Source of the DNA: JBQTKD01 sp963703165
GTDB lineage: Bacteria; Actinomycetota; Actinomycetes; Sporichthyales; Sporichthyaceae
Direction: 5' to 3'
DNA length: 64,000 bases
Assembly: GCA_963703165.1 (NCBI GenBank)
Contig: OY969798.1
Location: forward strand, 4,402,001 to 4,466,000
Shown: positions 49,582 through 57,682 of the stretch, piece by piece
Layout of the letters: each line of letters starts with the position of its first letter
Position numbering within the stretch: position 1 is the stretch's first letter
Position numbers and translations under genes: made by a program
The notes under the pieces: model-generated
The model's input: the letters and a program-made list of their open reading frames with translations, nothing else
Databases searched by the model: none
What the model was told of the DNA's origin: nothing

Positions 49582-52530
49582 GTGGCCAAGGTCCGGGTCT
49601 ACGAACTCGCCAAAGAGTTCGGTGTGGAGAGCAAGGTCGTCATGGCCAAGCTCCAAGAATTGGGTGAGTTCGTTCGTTCGGCATCCTCGACGATCGAGGC
49701 GCCCGTCGTCCGTAAGTTGAAGGACGCCTTCCCCGACGCGGCTCCGGCCGCGCCCAAGCGTTCGGCCCGACCGGCCGCGCCTGCCCCCGCTCCGGCGCCG
49801 GCTCCCGCCGCGTCGGCCCCGGTGGCCCCACCGATGCCAGAACCGCAGGCTCCGCCCGCACCGGCCCCGGCCGCTGCTCCGGTGAGCGCCTCGTCGGCCC
49901 CGTCGGCTCCCGCCGCGCCCGCACCTGCCCCGATGCCGCCGGCACCTGCCGCGCCGTCGGCTCCGGTCGAGCAGCCGGCTGCTGCAGCCGCCGCGCCCGC
50001 AGCGCCCGCTGCTCCTCCGGCGGTTCCTGCTGCTCCGTCGGCTCCGTCCTCGGCACCGGCCGCTCCGTCCGTGGACGGTCCGGGCCCGCGTCCGGGTCCG
50101 CGACCCGCAGGCCCGCGGCCCGGTAACAACCCCTTCACCTCCGCGTCCGGCATGGCTCGTCCGCCGGCTCGCAACGCACGTCCCGGTACGCCCTCGGGTC
50201 CTGGCGGGCAGGGTGGTCCCGGTGCTCCGTCCGGTCCGGGTGGCCCGCGTCCGTCCTCGGCCGGTGGCCCGCGTCCCGGTGGCACCGGTGGCCCGCGTCC
50301 TGGCGCACCCAGCCCTGGTGGCATGGGTTCTCGTCCGAGTGGTCCCGGCGCGCGTCCGGGTGCCCCCGGTGGCGCCCGTCCCGGTGGTCCCGGTGGAGGC
50401 GCACCGCGTCCCGGCGGCGGCGGCCCCGGTGGTCGTCCCGGTGGTGGCGGCTTTGCCGGTCGTCCCGGCGGTGCTCCGGGCGGTGGCGGTGGCTTCGGTG
50501 GTCGTCCCGGCGGCGCTCCTGGCGGTGCCCCCGGTGGTGGCGGCTTCGCCGGCCGTCCCGGTGGTGGTGGCGGCGGCGCTCGTGGTCGCGGTGGCACGGC
50601 GGGAGCCTTCGGGCGTCCCGGTGGCCGTCCGGCCAAGGGCCGCAAGTCCAAGAAGCAGCGTCGTCAAGAGTTCGACAACATGCAGGCCCCGTCGATCGGT
50701 GGCGTGTCGCTGCCGCGCGGAATGGGCCAGACGGTCCGGCTCTCGCGCGGCGCGTCGCTGACCGACTTCGCCGAGAAGATCGGCGCGAACCCGGCCTCGC
50801 TCGTCGCGGTGATGATGCACCTCGGCGAGATGGTGACGGCCACTCAGTCCGTGGGTGACGAGACCTTCGAGTTGCTGGCGCAGGAGCTCAACGTCGTCCT
50901 GGAGATCGTGTCTCCGGAGGACGAGGACCGCGAGCTGCTGGAGACCTTCGGCCTGTCCCACGGCGAGGACGAGGGCGGCGAGGACGACCTGGTCATCCGC
51001 CCGCCGGTGGTCACCGTCATGGGTCACGTCGACCACGGAAAGACCAAGCTGCTCGACGCGATCCGCAACACCAACGTCATGGGCGGCGAGGCCGGCGGCA
51101 TCACTCAGCACATCGGTGCCTACCAGGTCATCGCGCACCCCGGCGAGGACCGCGAGCGTGCGATCACCTTCATCGACACCCCGGGTCACGAGGCCTTCAC
51201 CTCGATGCGTGCCCGTGGCGCGCAGGTCACCGACATCGCAGTCCTGGTGGTCGCGGCCGACGACGGTGTGAAGCCGCAGACGATCGAGGCGCTCAACCAC
51301 GCGCAGGCCGCGGGTGTGCCGATCGTGGTGGCCGTCAACAAGATCGACAAGGAGGGCGCGGACCCGGCCAAGGTCCGTGGCCAGCTCACCGAGTACGGCC
51401 TGGTCGCCGAGGAGTACGGCGGCGAGACCATGTTCGTTGACGTCTCGGCGAAGCAGGGCGAGAACATCGACGGCCTGCTCGAGGCGATCATCCTGACCGC
51501 GGACGCGGCTCTGGATCTGCGTGCCAACCCGGTTCAGGACGCGCAGGGTGTGGCCATCGAGGCCCACCTCGACCGTGGTCGTGGTCCGGTGGCGACGGTG
51601 CTGGTGCAGCGCGGAACGCTGCGTCCGGGCGACTCGATCGTCTGTGGCGACGCGTTCGGTCGCGTGCGCGCCATGCTCGACGAGCACGGCGACCCGGTCT
51701 CCGAGGCCGGTCCGTCGCGTCCGGTCATGGTGCTCGGTCTGACCTCGGTGCCCGGCGCCGGCGACAACTTCCTGGTTGTCTCCGAGGACCGGGTCGCCCG
51801 GCAGATCGCCGAGCGGCGCGAGGCGCGCGAGCGCAACGCTCTGCTGGCCCGGCAGCGCAAGCCGCGGGTGGCCCTGGAGAACTGGGCGGAGTCGGTCGCC
51901 AGTGCGGCGCGCGACGAACTGCTGCTCATCATCAAGGGCGACGTGTCCGGTTCTGTCGAGGCCCTCGAGGACGCGCTGTACAAGATCGAGGTCCCGAACG
52001 AGGAAGTGCACCTGCGGGTCATCCACCGCGGTGTCGGTGCGATCACCGAGTCCGACGTGACCCTGGCGTCGGCCTCCTCGGCGATCATCATCGGCTTCAA
52101 CGTCCGGGCCGAGGGCAAGTCGCGTGAGCTGGCCGACCGTGAGGGCGTGGAGGTCCGGTATTACACGGTCATCTACCAGGTCCTCGAGGAGATCGAGGCT
52201 GCGCTCACCGGCATGCTCAAGCCGGAGTACGAAGAGATCCAGCTCGGTACCGCCGAGGTACGAGCGACGTTCTCCTCGTCGAAGTTCGGCACGATCGCGG
52301 GTTGCATGGTGCGCAGCGGCGTCATCCGCCGCAACACCAAGGCCCGCCTCATCCGCGACGGGGCGGTGGTCGCTCCGAACCTGACCATCGACTCGGTGCG
52401 CCGGGAGAAGGACGATGCCACGGAGGTCCGCGAGGGCTTCGAGTGCGGTATCAATCTCGGGAACTTCAACGACATCAAGGTCGATGACGTGATCGAGACC
52501 TTCGAGATGCGGGAGAAGCCCCGCTCCTGA
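49582..52530 (+). CDS. infB: Translation initiation factor IF-2
   Basis: A 982-residue IF-2, long because of an N-terminal extension. IF2_N motif at the start (VRVYELAKEFGVESKVVMAKLQELG), a Pro/Ala-rich then Gly/Arg/Pro-rich disordered region to about residue 350, a second IF2_N-like segment, then the GTPase domain with GHVDHGKT near 480, DTPGHEAF near 533 and NKID near 585, and domains II-IV. It delivers initiator tRNA to the ribosome. GTG 49582 has GAAGGAG upstream. Confidence 0.97.
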   Translation: MAKVRVYELAKEFGVESKVVMAKLQELGEFVRSASSTIEAPVVRKLKDAFPDAAPAAPKRSARPAAPAPAPAPAPAASAPVAPPMPEPQAPPAPAPAAAPVSASSAPSAPAAPAPAPMPPAPAAPSAPVEQPAAAAAAPAAPAAPPAVPAAPSAPSSAPAAPSVDGPGPRPGPRPAGPRPGNNPFTSASGMARPPARNARPGTPSGPGGQGGPGAPSGPGGPRPSSAGGPRPGGTGGPRPGAPSPGGMGSRPSGPGARPGAPGGARPGGPGGGAPRPGGGGPGGRPGGGGFAGRPGGAPGGGGGFGGRPGGAPGGAPGGGGFAGRPGGGGGGARGRGGTAGAFGRPGGRPAKGRKSKKQRRQEFDNMQAPSIGGVSLPRGMGQTVRLSRGASLTDFAEKIGANPASLVAVMMHLGEMVTATQSVGDETFELLAQELNVVLEIVSPEDEDRELLETFGLSHGEDEGGEDDLVIRPPVVTVMGHVDHGKTKLLDAIRNTNVMGGEAGGITQHIGAYQVIAHPGEDRERAITFIDTPGHEAFTSMRARGAQVTDIAVLVVAADDGVKPQTIEALNHAQAAGVPIVVAVNKIDKEGADPAKVRGQLTEYGLVAEEYGGETMFVDVSAKQGENIDGLLEAIILTADAALDLRANPVQDAQGVAIEAHLDRGRGPVATVLVQRGTLRPGDSIVCGDAFGRVRAMLDEHGDPVSEAGPSRPVMVLGLTSVPGAGDNFLVVSEDRVARQIAERREARERNALLARQRKPRVALENWAESVASAARDELLLIIKGDVSGSVEALEDALYKIEVPNEEVHLRVIHRGVGAITESDVTLASASSAIIIGFNVRAEGKSRELADREGVEVRYYTVIYQVLEEIEAALTGMLKPEYEEIQLGTAEVRATFSSSKFGTIAGCMVRSGVIRRNTKARLIRDGAVVAPNLTIDSVRREKDDATEVREGFECGINLGNFNDIKVDDVIETFEMREKPRS

Positions 52531-52549
52531 CGGATAGAACGCATCAGCG

Positions 52550-52843
52550 ATGTTCGTAGGCAGTCTCAGCGTCGATCTGCTGCTCGGCGACGTGCACTCC
52601 CTCAAGGAGAAGCGCGCCGTCGTGCGGCCGATCGTCGCTGAGCTGGTGCGCAAGTTCGCGGTCTCGGCCGCGGAGGTGGGAGATCAGGACCTGCACCGGC
52701 GGGCGCTGCTCGCGGTGGCGGTCGTGGCCTCGGACGCGGCGCACTGCCGGGACGTACTCGACTCGTGCGAGCGCCTGGTGGCCGGGCGGCCCGAGGTCGA
52801 AGTGCTGAGTGCACGTCAGAAGTTGTACGGAGAGGACGACTGA
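52550..52843 (+). CDS. DUF503 family protein
   Basis: A 97-residue protein (MFVGSLSVDLLLGDVHSLKEKRAVVRPIVAELVRKFAVS, EVEVLSARQKLY), the YlxP family that lies between infB and rbfA in many bacteria. Ferredoxin-like fold; function not established, but its position suggests ribosome biogenesis. Confidence 0.92.
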   Translation: MFVGSLSVDLLLGDVHSLKEKRAVVRPIVAELVRKFAVSAAEVGDQDLHRRALLAVAVVASDAAHCRDVLDSCERLVAGRPEVEVLSARQKLYGEDD

Positions 52844-52890
52844 GGCCGTGAGTGAGCGCAGCGAGCGAACCAACAGGCAGAGCGTGGCGT

Positions 52891-52918
52891 GCCTCGTTCG
52901 GGCGCCGAGGAACGAGGC
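52891..52918 (+). promoter_or_regulatory. Hairpin immediately upstream of rbfA
   Basis: GCCTCGTTC and GAACGAGGC form a perfect 9-bp stem with a 10-base loop, ending 6 bp before the rbfA ATG, where a Shine-Dalgarno site is expected but not evident. Just before it is a GAGCGCAGCGAGCGAA repeat of the kind common in actinobacterial intergenic DNA. Confidence 0.4.
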
Positions 52919-52924
52919 GTCCGA

Positions 52925-53449
52925 ATGAGTTCCCCCGCCGCTCAGGCTCGGCACCGCAAGTTGGCCGACCGGATCAAGGTGATCGTCGCGGAGGCCCTGG
53001 AGTTGCGGGTGAAGGACCCTCGTCTCGGGTTCATCACCATCACCGACGTGAAGTTGACGGGCGACTTCCGTGAGGCGACGGTGTTCTACACCGTGTACGG
53101 CGAGGACGGCGAACGTGAGGCCACCGCCGCCGCCCTGGAGAGTGTGAAGGGTGTGCTGCGGTCCGAGGTGGGCAAGCGCACCGGGGTCAAGCACACCCCG
53201 TCGCTGGAGTTCATCCTCGACGCCCTGCCGGATACCGCGAAGTCCATCGACGATCTGCTCGCGAAGGCCGCCGCGGCGGACGCGGAAGTGCTCCGGCAGG
53301 CGGAGACCGCCCAGTACGCGGGCGAGGCCGACCCGTACCGGCAGCCCCACGTCGACGACGACGAGACCGACGACGAGACCATGGACGCGACCAAGGACGC
53401 GACCAAGGACGCGACCAAGGACGAGACCAAGGACGACGAGACCACGTGA
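52925..53449 (+). CDS. rbfA: Ribosome-binding factor A
   Basis: A 174-residue protein needed for 16S 5'-end maturation and cold adaptation. KH-like core: LADRIKVIVAEALELRVKDPRLGFITITDVKLTGDFREATVFYTV, and KRTGVKHTPSLEFILDALPDTAKSIDDLL. The tail from about 140 is acidic and ends in repeats of DATK. ATG 52925 gives the family start; a GTG at 52889 would lie in the hairpin region. Confidence 0.95.
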   Translation: MSSPAAQARHRKLADRIKVIVAEALELRVKDPRLGFITITDVKLTGDFREATVFYTVYGEDGEREATAAALESVKGVLRSEVGKRTGVKHTPSLEFILDALPDTAKSIDDLLAKAAAADAEVLRQAETAQYAGEADPYRQPHVDDDETDDETMDATKDATKDATKDETKDDETT

Positions 53450-54381
53450 GTGGGGCGCAGCCGCAGCCCGGGCCCGGCGGCCTGGTGCTCGTCGACAAGT
53501 CGGCGGGCATGACCTCGCACGACGTCGTCGGGCGCATGCGCAGGCTCGCCAACACCCGCAAGGTCGGCCACGCCGGGACCCTGGATCCGATGGCGACCGG
53601 GCTGCTGCTCGTCGGCACCGAACGGACCACCCGGTTGCTCGGTTACCTGTCCGGCAAGGGCAAGACCTACCTGGCCACCATCCGGCTGGGTGAATCCACC
53701 GATACCGACGATGCCGCCGGGGAGGTCACCGCGCGCGCCGACGCCTCCGGGATCACCGAGGCCGCGGTGCGGACCGGGGCGGCAGCGCTGACCGGCGACA
53801 TCATGCAGGTGCCCACGACCATCAGCGCGATCAAGGTCGACGGGGAACGGGCCTACAAGCGCGCCCGTGCAGGGGAGGACGTCGAACTGGCCGCACGGCC
53901 GGTGACGGTTCACCAGTTCGAGATCGGTGAGCTGCGCCGCGGCGCGGAGGTCCTGGATGTCGACGTCGAGGTTTCGTGCTCGAGTGGCACGTACGTGCGG
54001 GCGCTGGCCCGCGACCTGGGGGCCGACCTGGGGGTCGGTGGTCACCTCACCGCGCTGCGACGGACAAAGATCGGTCCGTTCGACATCGCCGGTGCCGCCA
54101 CGCTGGAGGACCTGGCCGAGAAGCTGACCGTGGTTCCGCTGCCGGAGGTGGCCGCCGCGATCTTCCCGCGCCGCGACCTGGATGACGTCGCCGCGCGGAT
54201 CGTCGCGCACGGCGGATGGATCCCAGCGCTGCCCGACGCGCCGGACGGCCCTACGGCCGCCTTCCATCCCGACGGGCGGCTGCTGGGCCTGCTCGAGGAC
54301 AAACGGGACCGATCCTGGCCCACGGTCATGTTCGTCGGTCCCGGGGATGTGCCGCCACCGATTCGCCCTGATTCGATATGA
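53446..54381 (+). CDS. truB: tRNA pseudouridine-55 synthase TruB
   Basis: A 311-residue enzyme that makes pseudouridine 55 in tRNA. Catalytic Asp47 in GHAGTLDPMATGLLLV; also KTYLATIRLGESTDTDDAAG, TISAIKVDGERAYKRARAGE, and CSSGTYVRALARDLG. Start GTG overlaps the rbfA stop by 4 bp. Confidence 0.96.
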   Translation: MSGAQPQPGPGGLVLVDKSAGMTSHDVVGRMRRLANTRKVGHAGTLDPMATGLLLVGTERTTRLLGYLSGKGKTYLATIRLGESTDTDDAAGEVTARADASGITEAAVRTGAAALTGDIMQVPTTISAIKVDGERAYKRARAGEDVELAARPVTVHQFEIGELRRGAEVLDVDVEVSCSSGTYVRALARDLGADLGVGGHLTALRRTKIGPFDIAGAATLEDLAEKLTVVPLPEVAAAIFPRRDLDDVAARIVAHGGWIPALPDAPDGPTAAFHPDGRLLGLLEDKRDRSWPTVMFVGPGDVPPPIRPDSI

Positions 54382-54394
54382 CGGAGTGTCACCA

Positions 54395-54715
54395 ATGGCT
54401 TTGACTCGGCATCGCGTCGCGGCGCTGGACGATCTGGAGCCCGGATCGGTCCACCGGGTCGACCCGGGAGGCGTCCCGGTCTGCCTGGTGCGGGTGGAGG
54501 ACGGCGGCGTCTACGCGATGAGCGCCATCTGCAGCCACCAGGACATCGACCTCTCCTACGGTGACATCGACGAGTTCGCGCTCACCTGCCCCGCGCATGC
54601 CTCCTGCTTCGACGTCCGCACCGGCGAGCCCGACGGCCCGCCGGCAAAGGACCCCGTTCGCATCTACCCGGTGGACGTCGCCGACGGCGAGGTCTTCATC
54701 GAGATCGGCGAATGA
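54395..54715 (+). CDS. Rieske [2Fe-2S] ferredoxin-type protein
   Basis: A 106-residue soluble Rieske protein. Cluster ligands Cys46 and His48 in ICSHQD and Cys65 and His68 in CPAHASCFD are all present. Such small Rieske proteins serve as electron carriers to oxygenases or as non-haem oxidoreductase partners; no oxygenase is adjacent. 13 bp after truB. Confidence 0.88.
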   Translation: MALTRHRVAALDDLEPGSVHRVDPGGVPVCLVRVEDGGVYAMSAICSHQDIDLSYGDIDEFALTCPAHASCFDVRTGEPDGPPAKDPVRIYPVDVADGEVFIEIGE

Positions 54716-54779
54716 CCATAATTGGGGTGGCGTCCAGCGCAAGCCTCGGCCGCACAACGCCCGCGTAGGAGACCTACAG

Positions 54780-55778
54780 GTGCAACCACAGGTTCGGGAG
54801 TGGTTCGACCGACGGACGAGCGCGCTCGCAGACTGGACGTTGCCGCGGGTCCTGGCCGACAAACGGGCATGCGGAGCCACAGTCAGCGTCGTGCTGCCCG
54901 CCCTCAACGAGGAGGCCACGGTCGGTCCGATCGTCGCGGGCCTCGCGTCGACATTCTCCGATCGTGTCGGCCTGATCGACGAACTCGTGGTCGTGGATTC
55001 CGGATCCACCGACGGCACGGTCGGTGCAGCCGCCGAGGCCGGTGCGACGGTGCTCTCGCGTGAGCAGATCCTGCCCCGACTGGCGCCGGTCCCGGGTAAG
55101 GGGGAGGTGCTGTGGCGTTCGCTGCACGCCACCGGTGGCGACGTGATCGTGTTCATCGATTCGGACCTGGAGCGGTTCAGTCCGCAGATCCTGCTCGGTC
55201 TGCTCGGGCCGTTGCTCGCAGACCCCGACGTCGCCCTGGTCAAGGGCCTCTACGACCGGCCGCTGCGATCTCATCAGTCCGTGCTTCCTGCGGGAGGTGG
55301 CAGGGTCACCGAGTTGGTCGCCCGGCCGCTGCTCAATCTGCACTGGCCGGAACTGGCCGGTGTCGTGCAGCCGTTGGCGGGGGAGTACGCCGCCCGCCGC
55401 TCGTTGCTCGAACAACTTCCGTTCCCCTGCGGGTACGGCGTTGAGGTCGCGTTGCTGATCGACACGTTCGCCCTGGTCGGGCTGGAAGCGATCGCTCAGG
55501 TGGATCTCGGCGCTCGCCACCATCGTCACCAGGACGACGCCGCGCTGGGCCGGATGTCCACGGAGATCTGTCAGGCGGTTCTCACCCGGGTCGGACGCGA
55601 GTCGTTGCCGCGTGGTCGGACCTTCCCGCCCGCAACGTTGACCCAGTTCGCCCGCGTCGATGGCCAGGTCGAGTCGCGCACCACGGAGGTCACCGTCCGG
55701 GAGCGCCCGCCGATGCTCACGGTGCCCGAGTACCTCGCGCACCGGGGTCCGAGCGCCGAGCGCGTGCGGAGTGCCTGA
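54780..55778 (+). CDS. gpgS: Glucosyl-3-phosphoglycerate synthase
   Basis: A 332-residue GT81-family glycosyltransferase making glucosyl-3-phosphoglycerate from a nucleotide-glucose and 3-phosphoglycerate, the first step to glucosylglycerate and, in mycobacteria, methylglucose lipopolysaccharides. VSVVLPALNEEATV, VVDSGSTDGT, IDSDLERF (DxD at 127-129) and GYGVEVALLID are present, with His-rich RHHRHQDD near the end. TAGGAG lies 8 bp before GTG 54780. A dihydropteroate-synthase-like gene follows, as in mycobacteria (folP2-gpgS neighbourhood). Confidence 0.9.
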   Translation: MQPQVREWFDRRTSALADWTLPRVLADKRACGATVSVVLPALNEEATVGPIVAGLASTFSDRVGLIDELVVVDSGSTDGTVGAAAEAGATVLSREQILPRLAPVPGKGEVLWRSLHATGGDVIVFIDSDLERFSPQILLGLLGPLLADPDVALVKGLYDRPLRSHQSVLPAGGGRVTELVARPLLNLHWPELAGVVQPLAGEYAARRSLLEQLPFPCGYGVEVALLIDTFALVGLEAIAQVDLGARHHRHQDDAALGRMSTEICQAVLTRVGRESLPRGRTFPPATLTQFARVDGQVESRTTEVTVRERPPMLTVPEYLAHRGPSAERVRSA

Positions 55779-56688
55779 ACCGGTGTCTGCAAGCCTGCGG
55801 ATCAAGGGCACGGTCCGCCGGATCGAAGGCACCTGGGTGATGGGTGTTGTCAACGCCAGCCCGGAGTCCTTCTCCGACGCGGGTCGCAGCAGCACGCCGG
55901 CTCGTCAGCTCGACATCGCGGGCCGTGCGATCGCCGCGGGGGCCGACGTCATCGACGTGGGCGGACAGTCCTCGATCACCAACGAGCCGGAGCTGGACGC
56001 GGCGCTGGAGATCGAGCGGGTCCTGCCGATCGTCGAATGGCTGCACCGCACCTACCCCGAGGTGCTGATCAGCGTCGACACCTACAAGCCCGCCGTGGTC
56101 GCCGCCACGGTGGCCGCGGGCGCCTCGATCATCAACGATGTGAGCGGGCTGCGCTTCCCGGAGGTCGCGGAGATCTGCGCGGACGCGGGAGCGGCTCTGG
56201 TCCTCATGCACACGCACGCCCCACCCAAGGTGCGCCTGCAGCGGCCCGACCTCTATGTCGACGTCGCCGCCGAGGTTGTGGCGTTCCTCGAGGCCGCGAT
56301 CGAGCGGGCCGTGGAGCGGGGCATGCCGCGCGAGGCCCTGATCCTCGACCCGGGCCCGGACTTCACCAAGACGCCGCAGCAGACCGTCGCGGTGCTCCGC
56401 GAGCTGCCCCGGGTTCGTGCGTTGGGGCGCCCGGTGCTGCTGGCCCTCTCGCGCAAGGACTTCGTGGGCGCCGTGCTGAAGAAGTCTCCGCGGGCGAGGG
56501 ACGCGGGATCCCTGGCCGCCCTGTCGTTGCTGGCCGCCACGCCGGGCAACATCGCCCGCGTGCACGACGTCGCGGCGACGGTCGACGCTCTTCGTGTGGT
56601 CGAGCACCTGATGGGACGTCAGGAAATCGGTGCGGATTATCTACTGCCGCAGGAGCTGCGTCACGAGCGGGGGCCCGCACCGGCGTGA
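55771..56688 (+). CDS. folP2: Dihydropteroate synthase-family protein (FolP2-like)
   Basis: A 305-residue TIM-barrel protein with DHPS motifs: MGVVNASPESFSDAGR, IDVGGQSSI, ISVDTYKP, INDVSGL, ALILDPGPDFTKT, LLALSRKDFVGAVL. In mycobacteria the copy next to gpgS (folP2) does not replace folP1, so folate activity is uncertain; the substrate-loop sequence here (GGQSSIT rather than GGESTRPG) also departs from true DHPS. Overlaps gpgS by 8 bp; GTG 55783 is an alternative start. Confidence 0.82.
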   Translation: MPEPVSASLRIKGTVRRIEGTWVMGVVNASPESFSDAGRSSTPARQLDIAGRAIAAGADVIDVGGQSSITNEPELDAALEIERVLPIVEWLHRTYPEVLISVDTYKPAVVAATVAAGASIINDVSGLRFPEVAEICADAGAALVLMHTHAPPKVRLQRPDLYVDVAAEVVAFLEAAIERAVERGMPREALILDPGPDFTKTPQQTVAVLRELPRVRALGRPVLLALSRKDFVGAVLKKSPRARDAGSLAALSLLAATPGNIARVHDVAATVDALRVVEHLMGRQEIGADYLLPQELRHERGPAPA

Positions 56689-56743
56689 GCCTGCGGGGCG
56701 GTGTCTCCGTACGATGGGCTGTCGAATCAGGGGAGGGAACAGG

Positions 56744-57682
56744 TTGCAGGTCTGGCGCGGATTGCGCAGCGTGGGCGACATCGGTCCCTGTGTCGTGACC
56801 ATCGGGGTGTTCGACGGCGTGCACCGAGGCCACCAGATGCTGCTGCACCGCACCGCCGAGGCTGCTGCCAAGCGGGGGCACCTCCCTGTGGCGCTGACCT
56901 TCGATCCGCACCCCATGTCCGTGGTCCGGCCCGATCGGGCCCCGCTGCTGTTGACCACCATCGCGGACCGGGTCCGCCTGCTCGGGGAAGCGGGCGCCGA
57001 GGCCGTGCTGATCGTCCCGTTCACGCCTGCCGTGGCGGCCGTCCCGGCGGTCGAGTTCGCGCACACCGTGCTCGTGGACGCGTTGCACACCTCGTACGTG
57101 GTGGTCGGCGCCGATTACCACTTCGGCGCCAACGCCTACGGCGACGTGCCGATGCTGCGCACCCTGGGGCAGCGATTCGGCTTCGAGGTCGACGCCGTCG
57201 AGGTGCAGAAGGATTCTGTGGAGCGGCTGTCCTCCACCCGTGTGCGCGAGTTGCTCGCGACGGGTGATGTCGCGCAGGCCGCGGAGATCCTGGGTCGGCC
57301 GCACAGCGTGACCGGCCCGGTCATCACCGGTCAGCAGCGCGGACGGGACCTTGGCTTCCCCACGGCCAACGTCGCCTGTCCGCCGGGGGTCGCACTGCCC
57401 GCGGACGGTGTGTACGCGGCGTGGGTGCGGGACCACGGCGGTACTCGAATGCCCGCGGCGGTCTCCGTCGGCACCAACCCCACGTTCGGCGCCTGGGATC
57501 GCAGCGTCGAGGCGTACGTCCTGGACCGCACCGACCTGGACCTGTACGGGCACGAACTCACCGTGCAGTTCGTGTCGTGGTTGCGGACGATGGATACGTT
57601 CGACTCGATCGAGGCCTTGGTGGCTCAGATTCACCTCGACGTCGACGCGACCAGGACAGCGTTGGAACTGGGTCGTACCTAG
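56744..57682 (+). CDS. ribF: Bifunctional riboflavin kinase/FAD synthetase RibF
   Basis: A 312-residue enzyme that makes FMN then FAD. N-terminal FMN adenylyltransferase (VVTIGVFDGVHRGHQMLL, VGADYHFG, SSTRVRELL), C-terminal riboflavin kinase (GRDLGFPTANV, SVGTNPTFG, DLDLYGHELTVQFVSWLR). TTG 56744 gives the family start MQVWRGL with GGGAGG 7 bp upstream. In many actinobacteria rpsO-pnp follow; here the neighbour is a convergent catabolic operon whose last stop shares CTAG with ribF. Confidence 0.95.
   Translation: MQVWRGLRSVGDIGPCVVTIGVFDGVHRGHQMLLHRTAEAAAKRGHLPVALTFDPHPMSVVRPDRAPLLLTTIADRVRLLGEAGAEAVLIVPFTPAVAAVPAVEFAHTVLVDALHTSYVVVGADYHFGANAYGDVPMLRTLGQRFGFEVDAVEVQKDSVERLSSTRVRELLATGDVAQAAEILGRPHSVTGPVITGQQRGRDLGFPTANVACPPGVALPADGVYAAWVRDHGGTRMPAAVSVGTNPTFGAWDRSVEAYVLDRTDLDLYGHELTVQFVSWLRTMDTFDSIEALVAQIHLDVDATRTALELGRT

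Noticed and set aside
49543..52653. A 1036-codon open frame on the minus strand opposite infB
   Set aside because: It mirrors the Gly/Pro/Ala codon bias of infB and has no recognisable domain; a typical high-GC antisense artefact.
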